Source of the DNA: an uncultured Uliginosibacterium sp.
GTDB lineage: Bacteria; Pseudomonadota; Gammaproteobacteria; Burkholderiales; Rhodocyclaceae
Direction of reading: 5' to 3'
Assembly (NCBI GenBank): GCA_945957295.1
Contig: CAMFLH010000006.1
Span: 1 to 45,721 of the forward strand
Length of the DNA: 45,721 bases
Under the pieces are notes generated by a model. That model saw only the letters and a program-made list of their open reading frames with translations, was not told the DNA's origin and made no database searches. Made by a program: the position numbers and the translations under genes. Shown here piece after piece: positions 1 to 8,679 of this stretch; the stretch's first letter is position 1; every line of letters starts with the position of its first letter.

Positions 1-43
1 CGATGCGATCAAGCGGGCCGAGCTAAAGCTGGAGCTGACCTGA
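1..43 (+). CDS. C-terminal tail of an unidentified protein
   Basis: An open frame entering from the left edge encodes 13 residues (DAIKRAELKLELT) and ends in TGA at 41-43. Its stop lies 66 bases before the start of the GH31 gene in the same direction, so it may be the upstream member of that operon. The tail is too short to assign to a family. It could also be a chance open frame. Confidence 0.4.
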   Translation, partial: DAIKRAELKLELT

Positions 44-109
44 TCCAGCTGCCACGTCCAGGTCCGCCAGTCCTGATCGTGCAGCGTGCTGGCTGAAGGA
101 GTCAACGCC

Positions 110-1951
110 ATGACGGGTAAGCCGCCGTTTGACGCGGTAACGCTGCGGGCCGAGGGCCAGCGCGCAGCGCTCTACCGTTACGGCAGTGTGCTCGCGGAGC
201 TTCGCGCCGGTGGTTCGGCGCAGCGTTTCGAGGTCGGCGATGCGGTAACGCCGGCTCGGCCTGCGGTGGTTGTCGCGGAGCCGGTCAGCGAAGGCTGGCT
301 GCTGCACTTGCCGGCCGGCGCCACGCTGAGCATCGACCTCCCCGCCCACGCCCACTGGTACGGGCAGGGCAGCTTCGTACGCCAGACCTTTCCGCTCGAC
401 CGCATAAGCCTGGCCCCCGCACCGCTGATGAGCTGGGACAACGGCCCCGCCGGCCACGGCTGCATTCAGGAGGCCCTGTGGCTCGCTTCCAGCGGCCTCG
501 CGATCCAGGTCGAGCGTCTCAGCGAATCGCTGCACGCCGGCGTCAACCCGCCCGCTGACACCAGCGCTGACGCCGCGCGTGGCTGGGTCTCGGTATTCGA
601 AGCGGACGGCGTGCGCCCCGCGCTGTGCAGCGATCCGGCGGCGCGGCGGCTTGTGTTGCGCGCGGATCAGGCGACGACTTTGCGATTGATCGTCGCGGCT
701 GACCTGCCGTCTGCGTATCGCGCCGCGCTTGGCGTGATCGGCCACCCCACGGAGATGCCGCCCGAGCCGCTGCTGACTGCGCCCATCTGGACCACCTGGG
801 CCAAGTACAAGGCCGACATCAACGCCGAGCGGGTGCTCGAATTCGCGCGCGCGATCCGCAGCCACGGCTATCCCGGCGCCACGCTCGAAATCGACGACCG
901 CTGGCAAGCCGCCTACGGCGCGACCGAGTTCGACCCGCAACGTTTCCCCGACCCCGCCGGCTTGGTCGCGACGCTGCGCGAACAGGGCTTTGCCACCACG
1001 TTGTGGATCACGCCATTTCTCGCCGCCGATACCGCCAATGCTGAAGAAGCGGGGCGCCGCGGTTACCTCGTGAAGCGGGGTGACGGCTCGCCATATCCGG
1101 TGCGCTGGTGGCAGGGCGAAGCCTGCCTGCTCGATCTGACGAACCCCGCGGCGTGCGACTGGTGGGCCGACAAGCTCAAGGCGCTGCAGGTTGCCAGCGG
1201 CATCGCGGGCTACAAGTTCGACGCAGGCGAGGCCAACTTCCTGCCCGCCGATGCCGCCACGCATACGCCGATTGAGCGTAGCGAGTACAGCCGGCTGTGG
1301 GCCGGATTCGCCGCCACGCATTTCCCCTACGGCGAGGCGCGCTGCGGCTGGCGCGGCCAGCGCAACGCGATCCTCTACCGCCAGTGGGACAAGTTCAGCA
1401 CCTGGGGCGAGGACAACGGCCTCGCGTCGGTCGTCACGCAGGCGCTTGCACTGGGCCTGGTCGGCTACCCCTTCGTGCTGCCCGACATGGTCGGCGGCAA
1501 CGCCTACGGCAACACCGTGTCGCCCGAATTGATGATCCGCTGGACCCAGGCCTGCGCGCCGATGCTGGCGATACAGTTCTCGATCCCGCCCTGGGAGTTG
1601 GGAGAGTCGGTCGACGCGATCTGTCGCCGCTACGCCGAACTGCATGTTGCGCTTGCCCCGCGCAGGCTCGCAGCCGCTCGGAGCGCGACGCTGGACGGCA
1701 CGCCGCCGATCCGGCCGATGGTCTGGGCCGCGCCGGACCGCGCCGAAGCGGCGGCGATTGGCGACCAGTACCTGCTCGGCGACGATCTGCTGGTTGCGCC
1801 GGTGCTGCGCGAGGGCCAAACGGCTCGCGACATCTGGCTGCCGCTCGGCCGCTGGCGCGAATACTGGCTCGGCGCCGAACACCCCGGTGGCTGGCTGCGC
1901 GACTACCCGGCGCCGCTCGACATGCTGCCGATGTTCGAACGCCTCGGCTGA
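110..1951 (+). CDS. GH31 family glycosidase, MYORG-like
   Basis: A 613-residue glycoside hydrolase of family 31. The (beta/alpha)8 barrel spans roughly residues 220-560. The segment WTTWAKYKADIN, the LEIDDRW motif, the nucleophile motif KFDAGE (D371) and the substrate-loop motif LPDMVGGNAYG closely follow the animal MYORG branch of GH31, whose human member is an alpha-galactosidase. D427, 56 residues after the nucleophile in QWDKFSTWGED, is the likely acid/base. No signal peptide is visible, so it probably acts in the cytoplasm on an imported oligosaccharide. I chose ATG 110 over GTG 86 because GAAGGAG at 95-101 sits 8 bases before it. The family is secure; substrate and linkage are not, since bacterial members of this branch are poorly characterised. 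Confidence 0.93.
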   Translation: MTGKPPFDAVTLRAEGQRAALYRYGSVLAELRAGGSAQRFEVGDAVTPARPAVVVAEPVSEGWLLHLPAGATLSIDLPAHAHWYGQGSFVRQTFPLDRISLAPAPLMSWDNGPAGHGCIQEALWLASSGLAIQVERLSESLHAGVNPPADTSADAARGWVSVFEADGVRPALCSDPAARRLVLRADQATTLRLIVAADLPSAYRAALGVIGHPTEMPPEPLLTAPIWTTWAKYKADINAERVLEFARAIRSHGYPGATLEIDDRWQAAYGATEFDPQRFPDPAGLVATLREQGFATTLWITPFLAADTANAEEAGRRGYLVKRGDGSPYPVRWWQGEACLLDLTNPAACDWWADKLKALQVASGIAGYKFDAGEANFLPADAATHTPIERSEYSRLWAGFAATHFPYGEARCGWRGQRNAILYRQWDKFSTWGEDNGLASVVTQALALGLVGYPFVLPDMVGGNAYGNTVSPELMIRWTQACAPMLAIQFSIPPWELGESVDAICRRYAELHVALAPRRLAAARSATLDGTPPIRPMVWAAPDRAEAAAIGDQYLLGDDLLVAPVLREGQTARDIWLPLGRWREYWLGAEHPGGWLRDYPAPLDMLPMFERLG

Positions 1952-1952
1952 T

Positions 1953-1979
1953 CCACCTAACGCGGTTGCGCCAAGGTGG
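1953..1979. terminator. Possible bidirectional terminator between convergent genes
   Basis: An inverted repeat CCACCT ... AGGTGG with a 15-base interior lies between the stop of the GH31 gene and the stop of the LysR gene on the opposite strand. There is no T tract, so this rests on position and symmetry only. Confidence 0.35.
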
Positions 1980-1986
1980 GCAGCCC

Positions 1987-2883
1987 CTAGGCGAGCCCGG
2001 TATGCAGCAGCGCGTCCAGAAAGGCTTGCGCGGGGAGCGAGAGCACCTTGCCGCGCAGGTGAACCACGGTCCAGGGGCGTTTGAGCGAGAAGTCGGACAC
2101 CGCCAGCACCGCAACGCGCGCCGGGTCGAGGTGTTCGCCCATGGCATGGCGCGACAGCACCGCGAGCCCGAGGCCGCTCGCAACCAGCTCGCGAATCGCC
2201 TCATTGCTCGCGAGGGATAGCCGCACGTTCAGTGTCAGCCCCACTTCGCGCAGATGTTGATCGATCGCCAGCCGCGAGCCGGAGCCCGCCTCGCGCAACA
2301 GGAAGGGCTCCTGCGCCAGCGCCTGCAGTGTCACGTTCTGGCCGGCCGCCCAATGGTCGGCCGGGGCAATCACCACATACTCGTTGTCGAGAAACGGGTA
2401 GGACACGATCTCCAGATCCGCAGGCGGATGCGACATCACGTAAAGATCGTCCTGGTTGCCCCGCATCCGCGCAACGATCTGGTCGCGGCTCGCGATCTCC
2501 AGCTGGATGTCGATCTCCGGATAGCGCTTGCAGAAGGCCCCGAGCATGCGCGGCAGGAAGTACTTGGCGGTGGTGACCAGCGCCACCCGCAACACCCCGC
2601 GCCGCAGCCCCTTGATCTCGTCGATCGCGGATTCGAAGCGGTTCCACACATCGTCGAGGCTGCGCACGGTGTCCAGCAGTTCTTCGCCGGCGCGGGTCAG
2701 CGTCAGATCGCGACCTTGCTGTTCGAACAGCGGCAGGCCGATGGTGTCGGCGATCTGCCGCACCTGGATCGAAATCGCCGGCTGTGTCAGGTGTAACGCA
2801 TCGGCCGCGCGCGTGAAACTGCGGTGCTTGGCCACGGCGGCGAAGGTTTCGAGCTGGCGGAAGGTGATGCGCCGTCGCGGCAT
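1987..2883 (-). CDS. LysR-family transcriptional regulator, CbbR-like
   Basis: A 298-residue LysR-type regulator. Residues 6-65 form the winged helix-turn-helix (FRQLETFAAVAKHRSFTRAA, then LTQPAISIQ) and about 95-295 the periplasmic-binding-like effector domain. The N-terminus and the TAKYFLPRMLGAFCKRYP segment resemble CbbR, the Calvin-cycle regulator of proteobacteria. No cbb genes are present here, so the target is unknown and the cbbR symbol is not warranted. GGAG lies 7 bases before the ATG. The gene is divergent from the TerB-like gene across 109 bases, an arrangement in which LysR proteins often control the neighbour. Family assignment is firm; role and effector are open. Confidence 0.92.
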   Translation of the reverse strand: MPRRRITFRQLETFAAVAKHRSFTRAADALHLTQPAISIQVRQIADTIGLPLFEQQGRDLTLTRAGEELLDTVRSLDDVWNRFESAIDEIKGLRRGVLRVALVTTAKYFLPRMLGAFCKRYPEIDIQLEIASRDQIVARMRGNQDDLYVMSHPPADLEIVSYPFLDNEYVVIAPADHWAAGQNVTLQALAQEPFLLREAGSGSRLAIDQHLREVGLTLNVRLSLASNEAIRELVASGLGLAVLSRHAMGEHLDPARVAVLAVSDFSLKRPWTVVHLRGKVLSLPAQAFLDALLHTGLA

Positions 2884-2992
2884 GTATTTGCTCCGGCTAA
2901 TGTTGATTCTTTGTTAGTTTAATTGGAGTTAATGCGCGACGCTTGGCAATCTCTCTCCTAACCCGATAGCCACCACGAACTGGAGACAAACC
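2884..2992. promoter_or_regulatory. A+T-rich divergent promoter region with a LysR-type box
   Basis: Between the divergent LysR and TerB-like genes, 2898-2935 is markedly A+T-rich for this genome. It contains TTAA-N6-TTAA at 2919-2932, which satisfies the T-N11-A pattern of LysR binding sites (T2919, A2931). A TTGATT hexamer at 2903-2908 could be a -35 element towards the right. Binding by the adjacent regulator is inferred. Confidence 0.45.
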
Positions 2993-3454
2993 ATGCGCCA
3001 CTACCCCATCGACAGTCCTGAAGCCAAAGCCCGCCTGGTTGCGCTCGCGCTGCTCGCCGACGGCGCGATCGACCTCAACGAGATCGAAGCCCTGGAACGC
3101 CACGAAGTGGTGGCCCGCCTGGGGCTGGATAACGCGTGCTTCGAGCGTGTGGTGCGCGAGTTTTGTGAAGACATGCTCGTGTCGGCTAACCGCGGTGCGT
3201 TTGGCCAGATCGAACTCGACGAGGAGACGATCGACACCTTGCTGGCCGACATCCACGATCCGCTCACACGCAAGCGGATGCTCCGCGCGGTACTCGACAT
3301 CGTGAATGCCGACGGCCGCTTGGCCGATGGCGAGGCCGTGCTGGTCAGCCATGCGATGGAATGCTGGGGGCTCGATCTGTACGACGTCGCCAACGCCAGC
3401 CGGCTACGCCGTTTCGACAGCGGGCAGCCGGGTATGCCGGCGGTTGCAGGCTGA
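2993..3454 (+). CDS. TerB-like (tellurite resistance TerB domain) protein
   Basis: A 153-residue acidic, all-helical cytoplasmic protein. Its pattern, LLADGAIDLNEIEALER near residues 18-34 and VLDIVNADGRLADGE near 101-115, is the duplicated acidic helical signature of the TerB/DjlA superfamily, whose acidic residues can bind metal. No other ter genes are nearby, so tellurite resistance should not be assumed. GGAGA lies about 8 bases before the ATG. The gene begins a rightward series with a small ORF, dgkA and rlmF (17-base gap, then abutting, then 88 bases). The LysR gene diverges from it and may regulate it. Confidence 0.8.
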   Translation: MRHYPIDSPEAKARLVALALLADGAIDLNEIEALERHEVVARLGLDNACFERVVREFCEDMLVSANRGAFGQIELDEETIDTLLADIHDPLTRKRMLRAVLDIVNADGRLADGEAVLVSHAMECWGLDLYDVANASRLRRFDSGQPGMPAVAG

Positions 3455-3471
3455 AGGTCCGGGGGCAGGGC

Positions 3472-3720
3472 ATGAACCCGGTGGAGCGACCGTTCAGCCT
3501 TGCCGTGGGCAGCCTGGCGCGTTCGCCGTGGCTGCGCGATCTGGCGGTGCGGCGCGATCGCGTGCCCGCCGATGAACGCGCCGACATGCCCGAGATCGAA
3601 GAGGCCTATCGCGTGAGCTTCAGCGACGCGGTGCGTACCACGGACGCACCGCCGCTGCGCGCCGACCGCCAGGCGCAGGACGCGCGCCTGCGCAGTTACC
3701 GCGACATCGCAAGCTTGTGA
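3472..3720 (+). CDS. Hypothetical protein, 82 residues
   Basis: An 82-residue charged protein with no signal peptide, membrane segment or motif that I recognise. It starts at ATG 3472, 17 bases after the TerB-like gene, and its TGA abuts the dgkA reading frame, so it is probably cotranscribed with both. A G-rich stretch (GGGGGCAGGG) precedes the start and may serve as a ribosome binding site. Reality as a gene is supported mainly by the tight fit between neighbours. Confidence 0.6.
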   Translation: MNPVERPFSLAVGSLARSPWLRDLAVRRDRVPADERADMPEIEEAYRVSFSDAVRTTDAPPLRADRQAQDARLRSYRDIASL

Positions 3721-3723
3721 GTG

Positions 3724-4125
3724 ATGGCGGCCACTACCGGTATGCGCAATAAATTCCTCGGCACCGGCGAGCCAGGCTATCACCCGCTGCGAAAGTGCCG
3801 CACCGTCATCGCTGGCTTGCGCTATGCGGTGGCCTACGACTTCAGCGTCGCCTACAAGCTGGTGCTGTCGGCCGTCGTGCTGGTCGGGGCCTTCCTCCTT
3901 CGCAACTGGGTCGATGTCATCCTGATCCTCTTGGTGACGGGGCTGGTGCTGATGGCTGAGTTGTTCAACAGCGCCATCGAAGCGCTTTGCGACTTCGTTG
4001 AAGTGCGGCACAACGACAAGATCGGAATCATCAAGGACATCGCCGCAGCGGCGGTGGGCGTGAGCATCGTGATCTGGGCGCTGGTGATTGCGTTTGAAGC
4101 CACCCGGATCTGGGCGCGCCTCTGA
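3724..4125 (+). CDS. dgkA: Diacylglycerol kinase, DgkA family
   Basis: A 133-residue small integral-membrane lipid kinase with three hydrophobic segments near residues 45-60, 64-80 and 107-125. It phosphorylates diacylglycerol to phosphatidate at the inner membrane, recycling the diacylglycerol left by osmoregulated glucan and lipopolysaccharide modification. E79, N82, E86, D90, K104 and D105 match E. coli DgkA E69, N72, E76, D80, K94 and D95 at a constant offset of ten. Start codons are possible at GTG 3721, ATG 3724 and ATG 3742, none with a strong ribosome binding site; the extended N-terminus is therefore uncertain. Confidence 0.92.
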   Translation: MAATTGMRNKFLGTGEPGYHPLRKCRTVIAGLRYAVAYDFSVAYKLVLSAVVLVGAFLLRNWVDVILILLVTGLVLMAELFNSAIEALCDFVEVRHNDKIGIIKDIAAAAVGVSIVIWALVIAFEATRIWARL

Positions 4126-4213
4126 ATCGCGTGCCCGCTGCATCGGCCGGCAGACTGCGGCTTGCTTTACCATGCCGGCTTGCCGCCGCCGGGCGGATTG
4201 CCTTGCTTACCCG

Positions 4214-5173
4214 ATGCGCCCTACGCCGAAAACTGCCAGTCCGCTGCCGCCCAACAAAAGTGGTCTGCATCCGCGTAACCGCCAGCGCGGCCGTTACGAC
4301 TTCGCGCAACTGATCGGGTGCAGCCCGACCCTGGCGCGCTTCGTTGCCCGCAACGCGTATGGCGACGACTCGATCGACTTCGCCGACCCGGCCGCAGTGC
4401 GCGCTTTGAATGCGGCGCTGCTGAAGTTCAACTACGGGGTCGATCACTGGGCGTTGCCGCCGCAGTATCTGTGCCCGCCGATTCCCGGCCGCGCCGACTA
4501 TGTGCACTACCTCGCCGATCTGCTGGCCGAGCGGCATGGTGGCGAGATTCCAACCGGCGATGCGGTGCGGGTGCTCGATGTGGGCGTCGGCGCGAACTGC
4601 ATCTATCCGCTGATCGGCCACGGCGAGTACGGCTGGCATTTCGTCGGTTTCGACATCGACCGCGCGGCTTTGGAATGCGCCCAGGCGATGCTGGACGCCA
4701 ACCCGCATTTCGCCGAGGCGATCGAACTGCGCTTGCAAGGGAATCCGCGTGCGATCTTCCGCGGCATGATCGGCGAGCGCGAGCGCTTCCACCTGACGCT
4801 CTGCAACCCGCCTTTCCATGCCTCGCTTGCCGAAGCGCGTGCCGGCAGCGAACGCAAGTGGCGCAACCTCGGCAAGGCGGATCCGGATGCCGCCGCGCCG
4901 CGGCTGAACTTCGGTGGGCACGGCGCCGAGCTGCACTGCCCCGGCGGCGAGGAAGGCTTCATCCGCCGCATGATTGCGGAGAGCGCCGACTACAGCGAGC
5001 AGTGCCTGTGGTTCAGCAGCCTTGTCTCGAAGGCGGCGACGCTGCCGGTGGCGCTGCGCGCGCTGCGTGCCGCGGGCGCACGCGAGCATCGTGTGATCGA
5101 CATGGCTCAGGGGCAGAAGCGCAGCCGCATCCTCGCCTGGACCTACTACGACGAAGACGAGCGGCGCGCCTGA
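4214..5173 (+). CDS. rlmF: 23S rRNA (adenine1618-N6)-methyltransferase RlmF
   Basis: A 319-residue S-adenosylmethionine-dependent methyltransferase (E. coli RlmF has 308). It modifies N6 of A1618 in 23S rRNA. Diagnostic features are the N-terminal [17 protein letters not shown] segment, the cofactor loop [15 protein letters not shown], and the catalytic NPPF at residues 198-201, typical of N6-adenine methyltransferases. ATG 4214 gives the family length; ATG 4172 in the same frame would add 14 residues. Its stop lies 9 bases from the stop of the convergent PLP-enzyme gene, leaving no room for a separate terminator. Confidence 0.95.
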   Translation: MRPTPKTASPLPPNKSGLHPRNRQRGRYDFAQLIGCSPTLARFVARNAYGDDSIDFADPAAVRALNAALLKFNYGVDHWALPPQYLCPPIPGRADYVHYLADLLAERHGGEIPTGDAVRVLDVGVGANCIYPLIGHGEYGWHFVGFDIDRAALECAQAMLDANPHFAEAIELRLQGNPRAIFRGMIGERERFHLTLCNPPFHASLAEARAGSERKWRNLGKADPDAAAPRLNFGGHGAELHCPGGEEGFIRRMIAESADYSEQCLWFSSLVSKAATLPVALRALRAAGAREHRVIDMAQGQKRSRILAWTYYDEDERRA

Positions 5174-5182
5174 GCGTTGGCT

Positions 5183-6298
5183 TCAGTCGGCTGCGAGCAA
5201 GCGCTCGACGAAGGGCGCGAGGCGGTCGAGGTCGAAGTCCATCGCCGGCGCCCAGCAGTGGATCTCGGTGCGGGCGAGGCCGGGTACCACGGTGGGCGAC
5301 AACGCGTGGAACAGGAAGACGCCGGTTTCCTTCGCCAGCGCGTGGTGGCGTGCGGTCAGCGCGGCGGCGTCGCCACGGATGTAGAGCTGGAAGAAGTTCA
5401 CCTGCGGCACGGTCGGGTTGATCGTGATCGCATCGAAGCGCGAGAGGATTTCCGCGGCAGCCTGTGCGCGCGCCACCCACTGGTCGATCTGCGGCAGCGT
5501 CCGCTGCAGGCCGGCACGCGCCGCAGCGATGAAGGGGCCTTGCGTGCGCAAGCGGCCGCCGTGCCGCACCTGCCACACGCGCGCTTCGCGGATGAAGTCC
5601 GCGCTGCCGAGCAGCATCGCGCCGCTGAGCCCGCCGAGGTCCTTGTAGAAGGACACATAAACGCTGTCGAACAGCGCGGCGATCTCGGCGAAGGACTTGC
5701 CGTAGGACGGCCGGCACGACCAGATCCGCGCGCCATCCAGATGCAGCGGCACGCCGCGCGCGTGGGCCCAGTCGCGCAACGCGAGGAGGTCATCCCAGGG
5801 CGGCAACTGGCCGCCGAGTGGCCGACAGGGCAGCTCAAGCAGGGCGCAGCCGGGTGTCTCACCCAGGGTTTCGAAGTCCTTGGCGGCGGGCGCGCGCTCG
5901 GCGGCGAATTCCGGCGCACCGAACTGCAAACGGTGCATGCCGTGCAGAAAGTGATAACCGCCGTGCTCGGCAAATTCCGGATGCGCGGTGGGGTGCATCG
6001 CCACGCTGAAGTTGCCGCGCCGCCCGCACCACACGCGTAGCGCAATCAGTTGCGCCAGCGTGCCGGAAGGCATGAACACCGCCGCTTCCTTGCTGAACAG
6101 CTGGGCGACTTCGGCCTCGAACGCGGCGAGGTAGTCGCCTTCGCCGTAGTTGTCGAAGTACTCGTTGCCATCGAGCGAATCGGCAATCTCGTGCAAGACC
6201 TCGCGCATCGTGCGGCGCGGGCCTGCGCCGGAGAGGATGTGCTGGCAGTGCGGCAGCACATCCGCAGCGCTGAGGGGGGCTTCGGGTCTGGTTTTCAC
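5183..6298 (-). CDS. Threonine-aldolase-like PLP-dependent enzyme
   Basis: A 371-residue fold-type I PLP enzyme of the beta-eliminating lyase / low-specificity threonine aldolase group. PLP-site features are the PSGT motif at 77-80, HLDGAR with D188 contacting the pyridine nitrogen, and SFYKDLGG with K219 as the Schiff-base lysine. Family members cleave threonine or related beta-hydroxy amino acids to glycine and an aldehyde; the real substrate here is unproven. It starts at GTG 6298, with GGAAG about 7 bases upstream. It follows the peptidase/hydrolase fusion gene by 13 bases on the same strand, so the two are likely cotranscribed, a pairing I cannot explain functionally. Confidence 0.88.
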   Translation of the reverse strand: MKTRPEAPLSAADVLPHCQHILSGAGPRRTMREVLHEIADSLDGNEYFDNYGEGDYLAAFEAEVAQLFSKEAAVFMPSGTLAQLIALRVWCGRRGNFSVAMHPTAHPEFAEHGGYHFLHGMHRLQFGAPEFAAERAPAAKDFETLGETPGCALLELPCRPLGGQLPPWDDLLALRDWAHARGVPLHLDGARIWSCRPSYGKSFAEIAALFDSVYVSFYKDLGGLSGAMLLGSADFIREARVWQVRHGGRLRTQGPFIAAARAGLQRTLPQIDQWVARAQAAAEILSRFDAITINPTVPQVNFFQLYIRGDAAALTARHHALAKETGVFLFHALSPTVVPGLARTEIHCWAPAMDFDLDRLAPFVERLLAAD

Positions 6299-6311
6299 TG
6301 GGTGCTTCCGT

Positions 6312-8411
6312 TCAATCGTTGAGGGGGCCGATGGGGGCGCCGGCTGCGCTGCCGGTGATGGCCTCGATCGTGCTGCGGATGATGTCCACGCTGTTGTCGA
6401 AGCAGCCGTGCGCGCTGGCGATCTGTCGTTCTCCGTTGCTGACCTGCGTGGCGTCCAGCAGATGCAGGCGGCCGCCAGGCAGTTGCGTTGGATCGTTGGC
6501 AAAACCCTGCGGCGGCGCTTTGCCCCACCAGAATTCCTGCCAGGTGGCGAGGCCTGCCAGCGCGTCGCGATGCCAGTATTCGCCGCTATTGCAGGCGGGG
6601 TCGAACGCGGTGGCCATGCCCAGCAGCGGGGTCTTGTGCCAGCGCTCCAGCGCACGGCTGACGAGGTAGAGCAGCGACTTGCGGTAGGGCCCGACGCTAT
6701 CGTCGAGCTCGCGCTGATCGGACAAGGTGTGGATGTTGAAGCGCGCCGCCGGCAGGCGCGCTTCATCGATAGCGGCTTTGTAGTGGGTCAGCGCAAAGTC
6801 GATGTCGCAGGCCGGCGCGTAGAGCGTGCAACTTGCTGCGCCGAGCCCGTGCTGCGCGAGTTCGCTCAGCAGCCGCCCGCAGACGAAGGACCCGGCGGAG
6901 TGGCCGATGAGGTGAAGTTCGAAGCCCGCGCCGGCGCTCTTCGCGAGCGCTGCGATCTGCGCCGCCAGCACGTCGAGGCCCTGGCCGTCGGCTTCCGATC
7001 GGGCGACGTTTTCCTTCATTTCGCTCCACATCGCGCGCACCAGCAACTGCCGGCAGAGCGCTTCGAGTGCGCGATCGGTGGCGTCGACAACGCGGTCGCC
7101 CAGCCCGCGTACCGGCTCGGCTTCGCCCGGGAAGTGGCGGCGGAATCCGTCGGCCAGCATCTGGCCGATGACCTCGGCCCAGCCGCTCTTCCAGGTGACG
7201 AACAGCGGATGCAGGCCGTTGTCGTCGAAGGCGGGGCCGAGGCTGCGGATGCGTTTGATCGAGTCCGCTTCGCTGTTGAGGCCGCCATGGGCATATACGA
7301 CAAGCCGCCGCGCACTGCCTTTGGGCTGTGCCTTGAAACGCGCAAGGGGTTGTTCGTACGCGACGAAGCGCGCGTTGTCGGCGCCGTCCGCAACCTGTGG
7401 CAAGCGACGCAGCAGGGTTCCGTCGTTGCCGGTGACCAGCGTGTGCCAGTAGGCCGTCTCTTCACTCCACACATGCCCGTTCTTCGCGAGCGCATCGCCC
7501 GACGCTGACAGCAAGCCGCTACCGCCGCTGCGCGAAGCAACGAAGTACTGGCGGCTCTGTGCCGGCGCGCTGCGCTGCCCGTTGGCGCCGCCGATCGCGA
7601 GCGGCACGCCCAGACCCGCGACCCACGCGTCGAGCCCGTTGTCGGCCCAGTCCTCGTACGGCAGCAGTGCAAAACCGCCGGCGCCCCAGTCCTCGCCCCA
7701 CGAGTTCTGCACCACGAAGCCGTTCTCGTTGTAGCCAACCAGCGCGAATGCGTGGCCGCCCATGCCCGGTTGCCGCGCGATCGCCGGCAGCGTCGCGTGC
7801 GATACCCTGGTTGTGTTCTTGCGCGGCTTCAGGTGCCAGCCCGCATGCACGTTCGCCGCGACGTACACCGCGCCAGCCTGTGCGATCGCGGCCTGCAGGT
7901 CGACCACCGACTGGCGATCGACGCGGTAGTACACGCCCAGCGGGCGGGTTACAGCGTCCTCGGCCCATTTCGAGTGCGGCCGTCGCCCGCGCGCACCCCA
8001 CAGTGATTCCAGACACACACCGTGCCGGTGCCAGCCTTTCAGCGCGCCGCGGGCAGACGAGCCTTCGTAACGTTCGCCCGGCCACTCGTCATAGAAACGG
8101 GCGAGCTGGTAGAACATCCAGGGGCTCACGCGCTGCGAGGCGTCGAGCGTGAACCCGCTTGCACGCCAGCGCAGGAAGTTCACCACCGCAGCGAGGCCGA
8201 ATCCGGTGCAAGCGCCGTCCTTCTTCTGATCGAGCACCAGCCCAGCCTTGCGATAGGCCGGCAGCAGCTTTGTTACCGCGGCGTCGTCGGGCCAGCGTTG
8301 CGGCAGGCTCATCACCGGCGGGCGGTAGGGCAGGTCGCGCAGATCGAGCCGATCAGGCCGTGCGTCGAGCAGGATCAGGCGGCTGCCGAGTTTGAGCGTG
8401 CGTTCGGGCAT
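6312..8411 (-). CDS. Papain-like (C1) peptidase fused to a serine alpha/beta hydrolase
   Basis: A 699-residue two-enzyme protein. Residues about 10-270 form a C1 papain-like domain with C68 in [11 protein letters not shown]220 in [10 protein letters not shown] and N236 in [10 protein letters not shown], a complete Cys-His-Asn triad. Residues about 365-690 form an alpha/beta hydrolase with the nucleophile elbow GHSAGS (S505), a VVYAHGG oxyanion-type strand near 371-377 and H668 as probable catalytic histidine. No signal peptide or membrane segment is visible, so it is either cytoplasmic or exported by a signal-independent route. GAGGAG precedes ATG 8411 by 9 bases, which rules against an upstream start at 8483. 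Both domains look catalytically intact. The fold calls are secure; substrates are unknown. Confidence 0.88.
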   Translation of the reverse strand: MPERTLKLGSRLILLDARPDRLDLRDLPYRPPVMSLPQRWPDDAAVTKLLPAYRKAGLVLDQKKDGACTGFGLAAVVNFLRWRASGFTLDASQRVSPWMFYQLARFYDEWPGERYEGSSARGALKGWHRHGVCLESLWGARGRRPHSKWAEDAVTRPLGVYYRVDRQSVVDLQAAIAQAGAVYVAANVHAGWHLKPRKNTTRVSHATLPAIARQPGMGGHAFALVGYNENGFVVQNSWGEDWGAGGFALLPYEDWADNGLDAWVAGLGVPLAIGGANGQRSAPAQSRQYFVASRSGGSGLLSASGDALAKNGHVWSEETAYWHTLVTGNDGTLLRRLPQVADGADNARFVAYEQPLARFKAQPKGSARRLVVYAHGGLNSEADSIKRIRSLGPAFDDNGLHPLFVTWKSGWAEVIGQMLADGFRRHFPGEAEPVRGLGDRVVDATDRALEALCRQLLVRAMWSEMKENVARSEADGQGLDVLAAQIAALAKSAGAGFELHLIGHSAGSFVCGRLLSELAQHGLGAASCTLYAPACDIDFALTHYKAAIDEARLPAARFNIHTLSDQRELDDSVGPYRKSLLYLVSRALERWHKTPLLGMATAFDPACNSGEYWHRDALAGLATWQEFWWGKAPPQGFANDPTQLPGGRLHLLDATQVSNGERQIASAHGCFDNSVDIIRSTIEAITGSAAGAPIGPLND

Positions 8412-8679
8412 GGCGTTGGGCTCCTCTGAGGGGATCGTTGCCTTCAGGCTAGCAGGGGCACGCGGCAACGGGAAATCGGGCACGCCATCGTCCGCTTGTC
8501 CGCGGATGCTGCAGCGCGCAACGCGCGGGCAGGTGCCGGCGCCGTTTGACCCAACGCAAACGTCATCGCGCAGGTGGGCAACCCTACGTAGAACTACGCT
8601 CCATTCTGGGACGCACCGTCCGTTATCCGTCTGTCAGTGCCGGTCTGTGGTCCGGCGCACATTCGAAGGAAACATCACC

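Noticed and set aside
23-1882. A 619-codon open frame on the minus strand
   Set aside because: It lies opposite the GH31 gene, is Arg/Ala/Gly-rich with no recognisable domain, and reflects the GC-rich antisense frame.
2993-3454. Tellurite resistance operon
   Set aside because: Only a TerB-type domain is present, with no terC, terD or terZ neighbours; the domain alone is widespread and not diagnostic.
6150-7508. A 452-codon rightward open frame
   Set aside because: It is antisense to the threonine-aldolase-like and fusion genes, whose catalytic motifs are intact.
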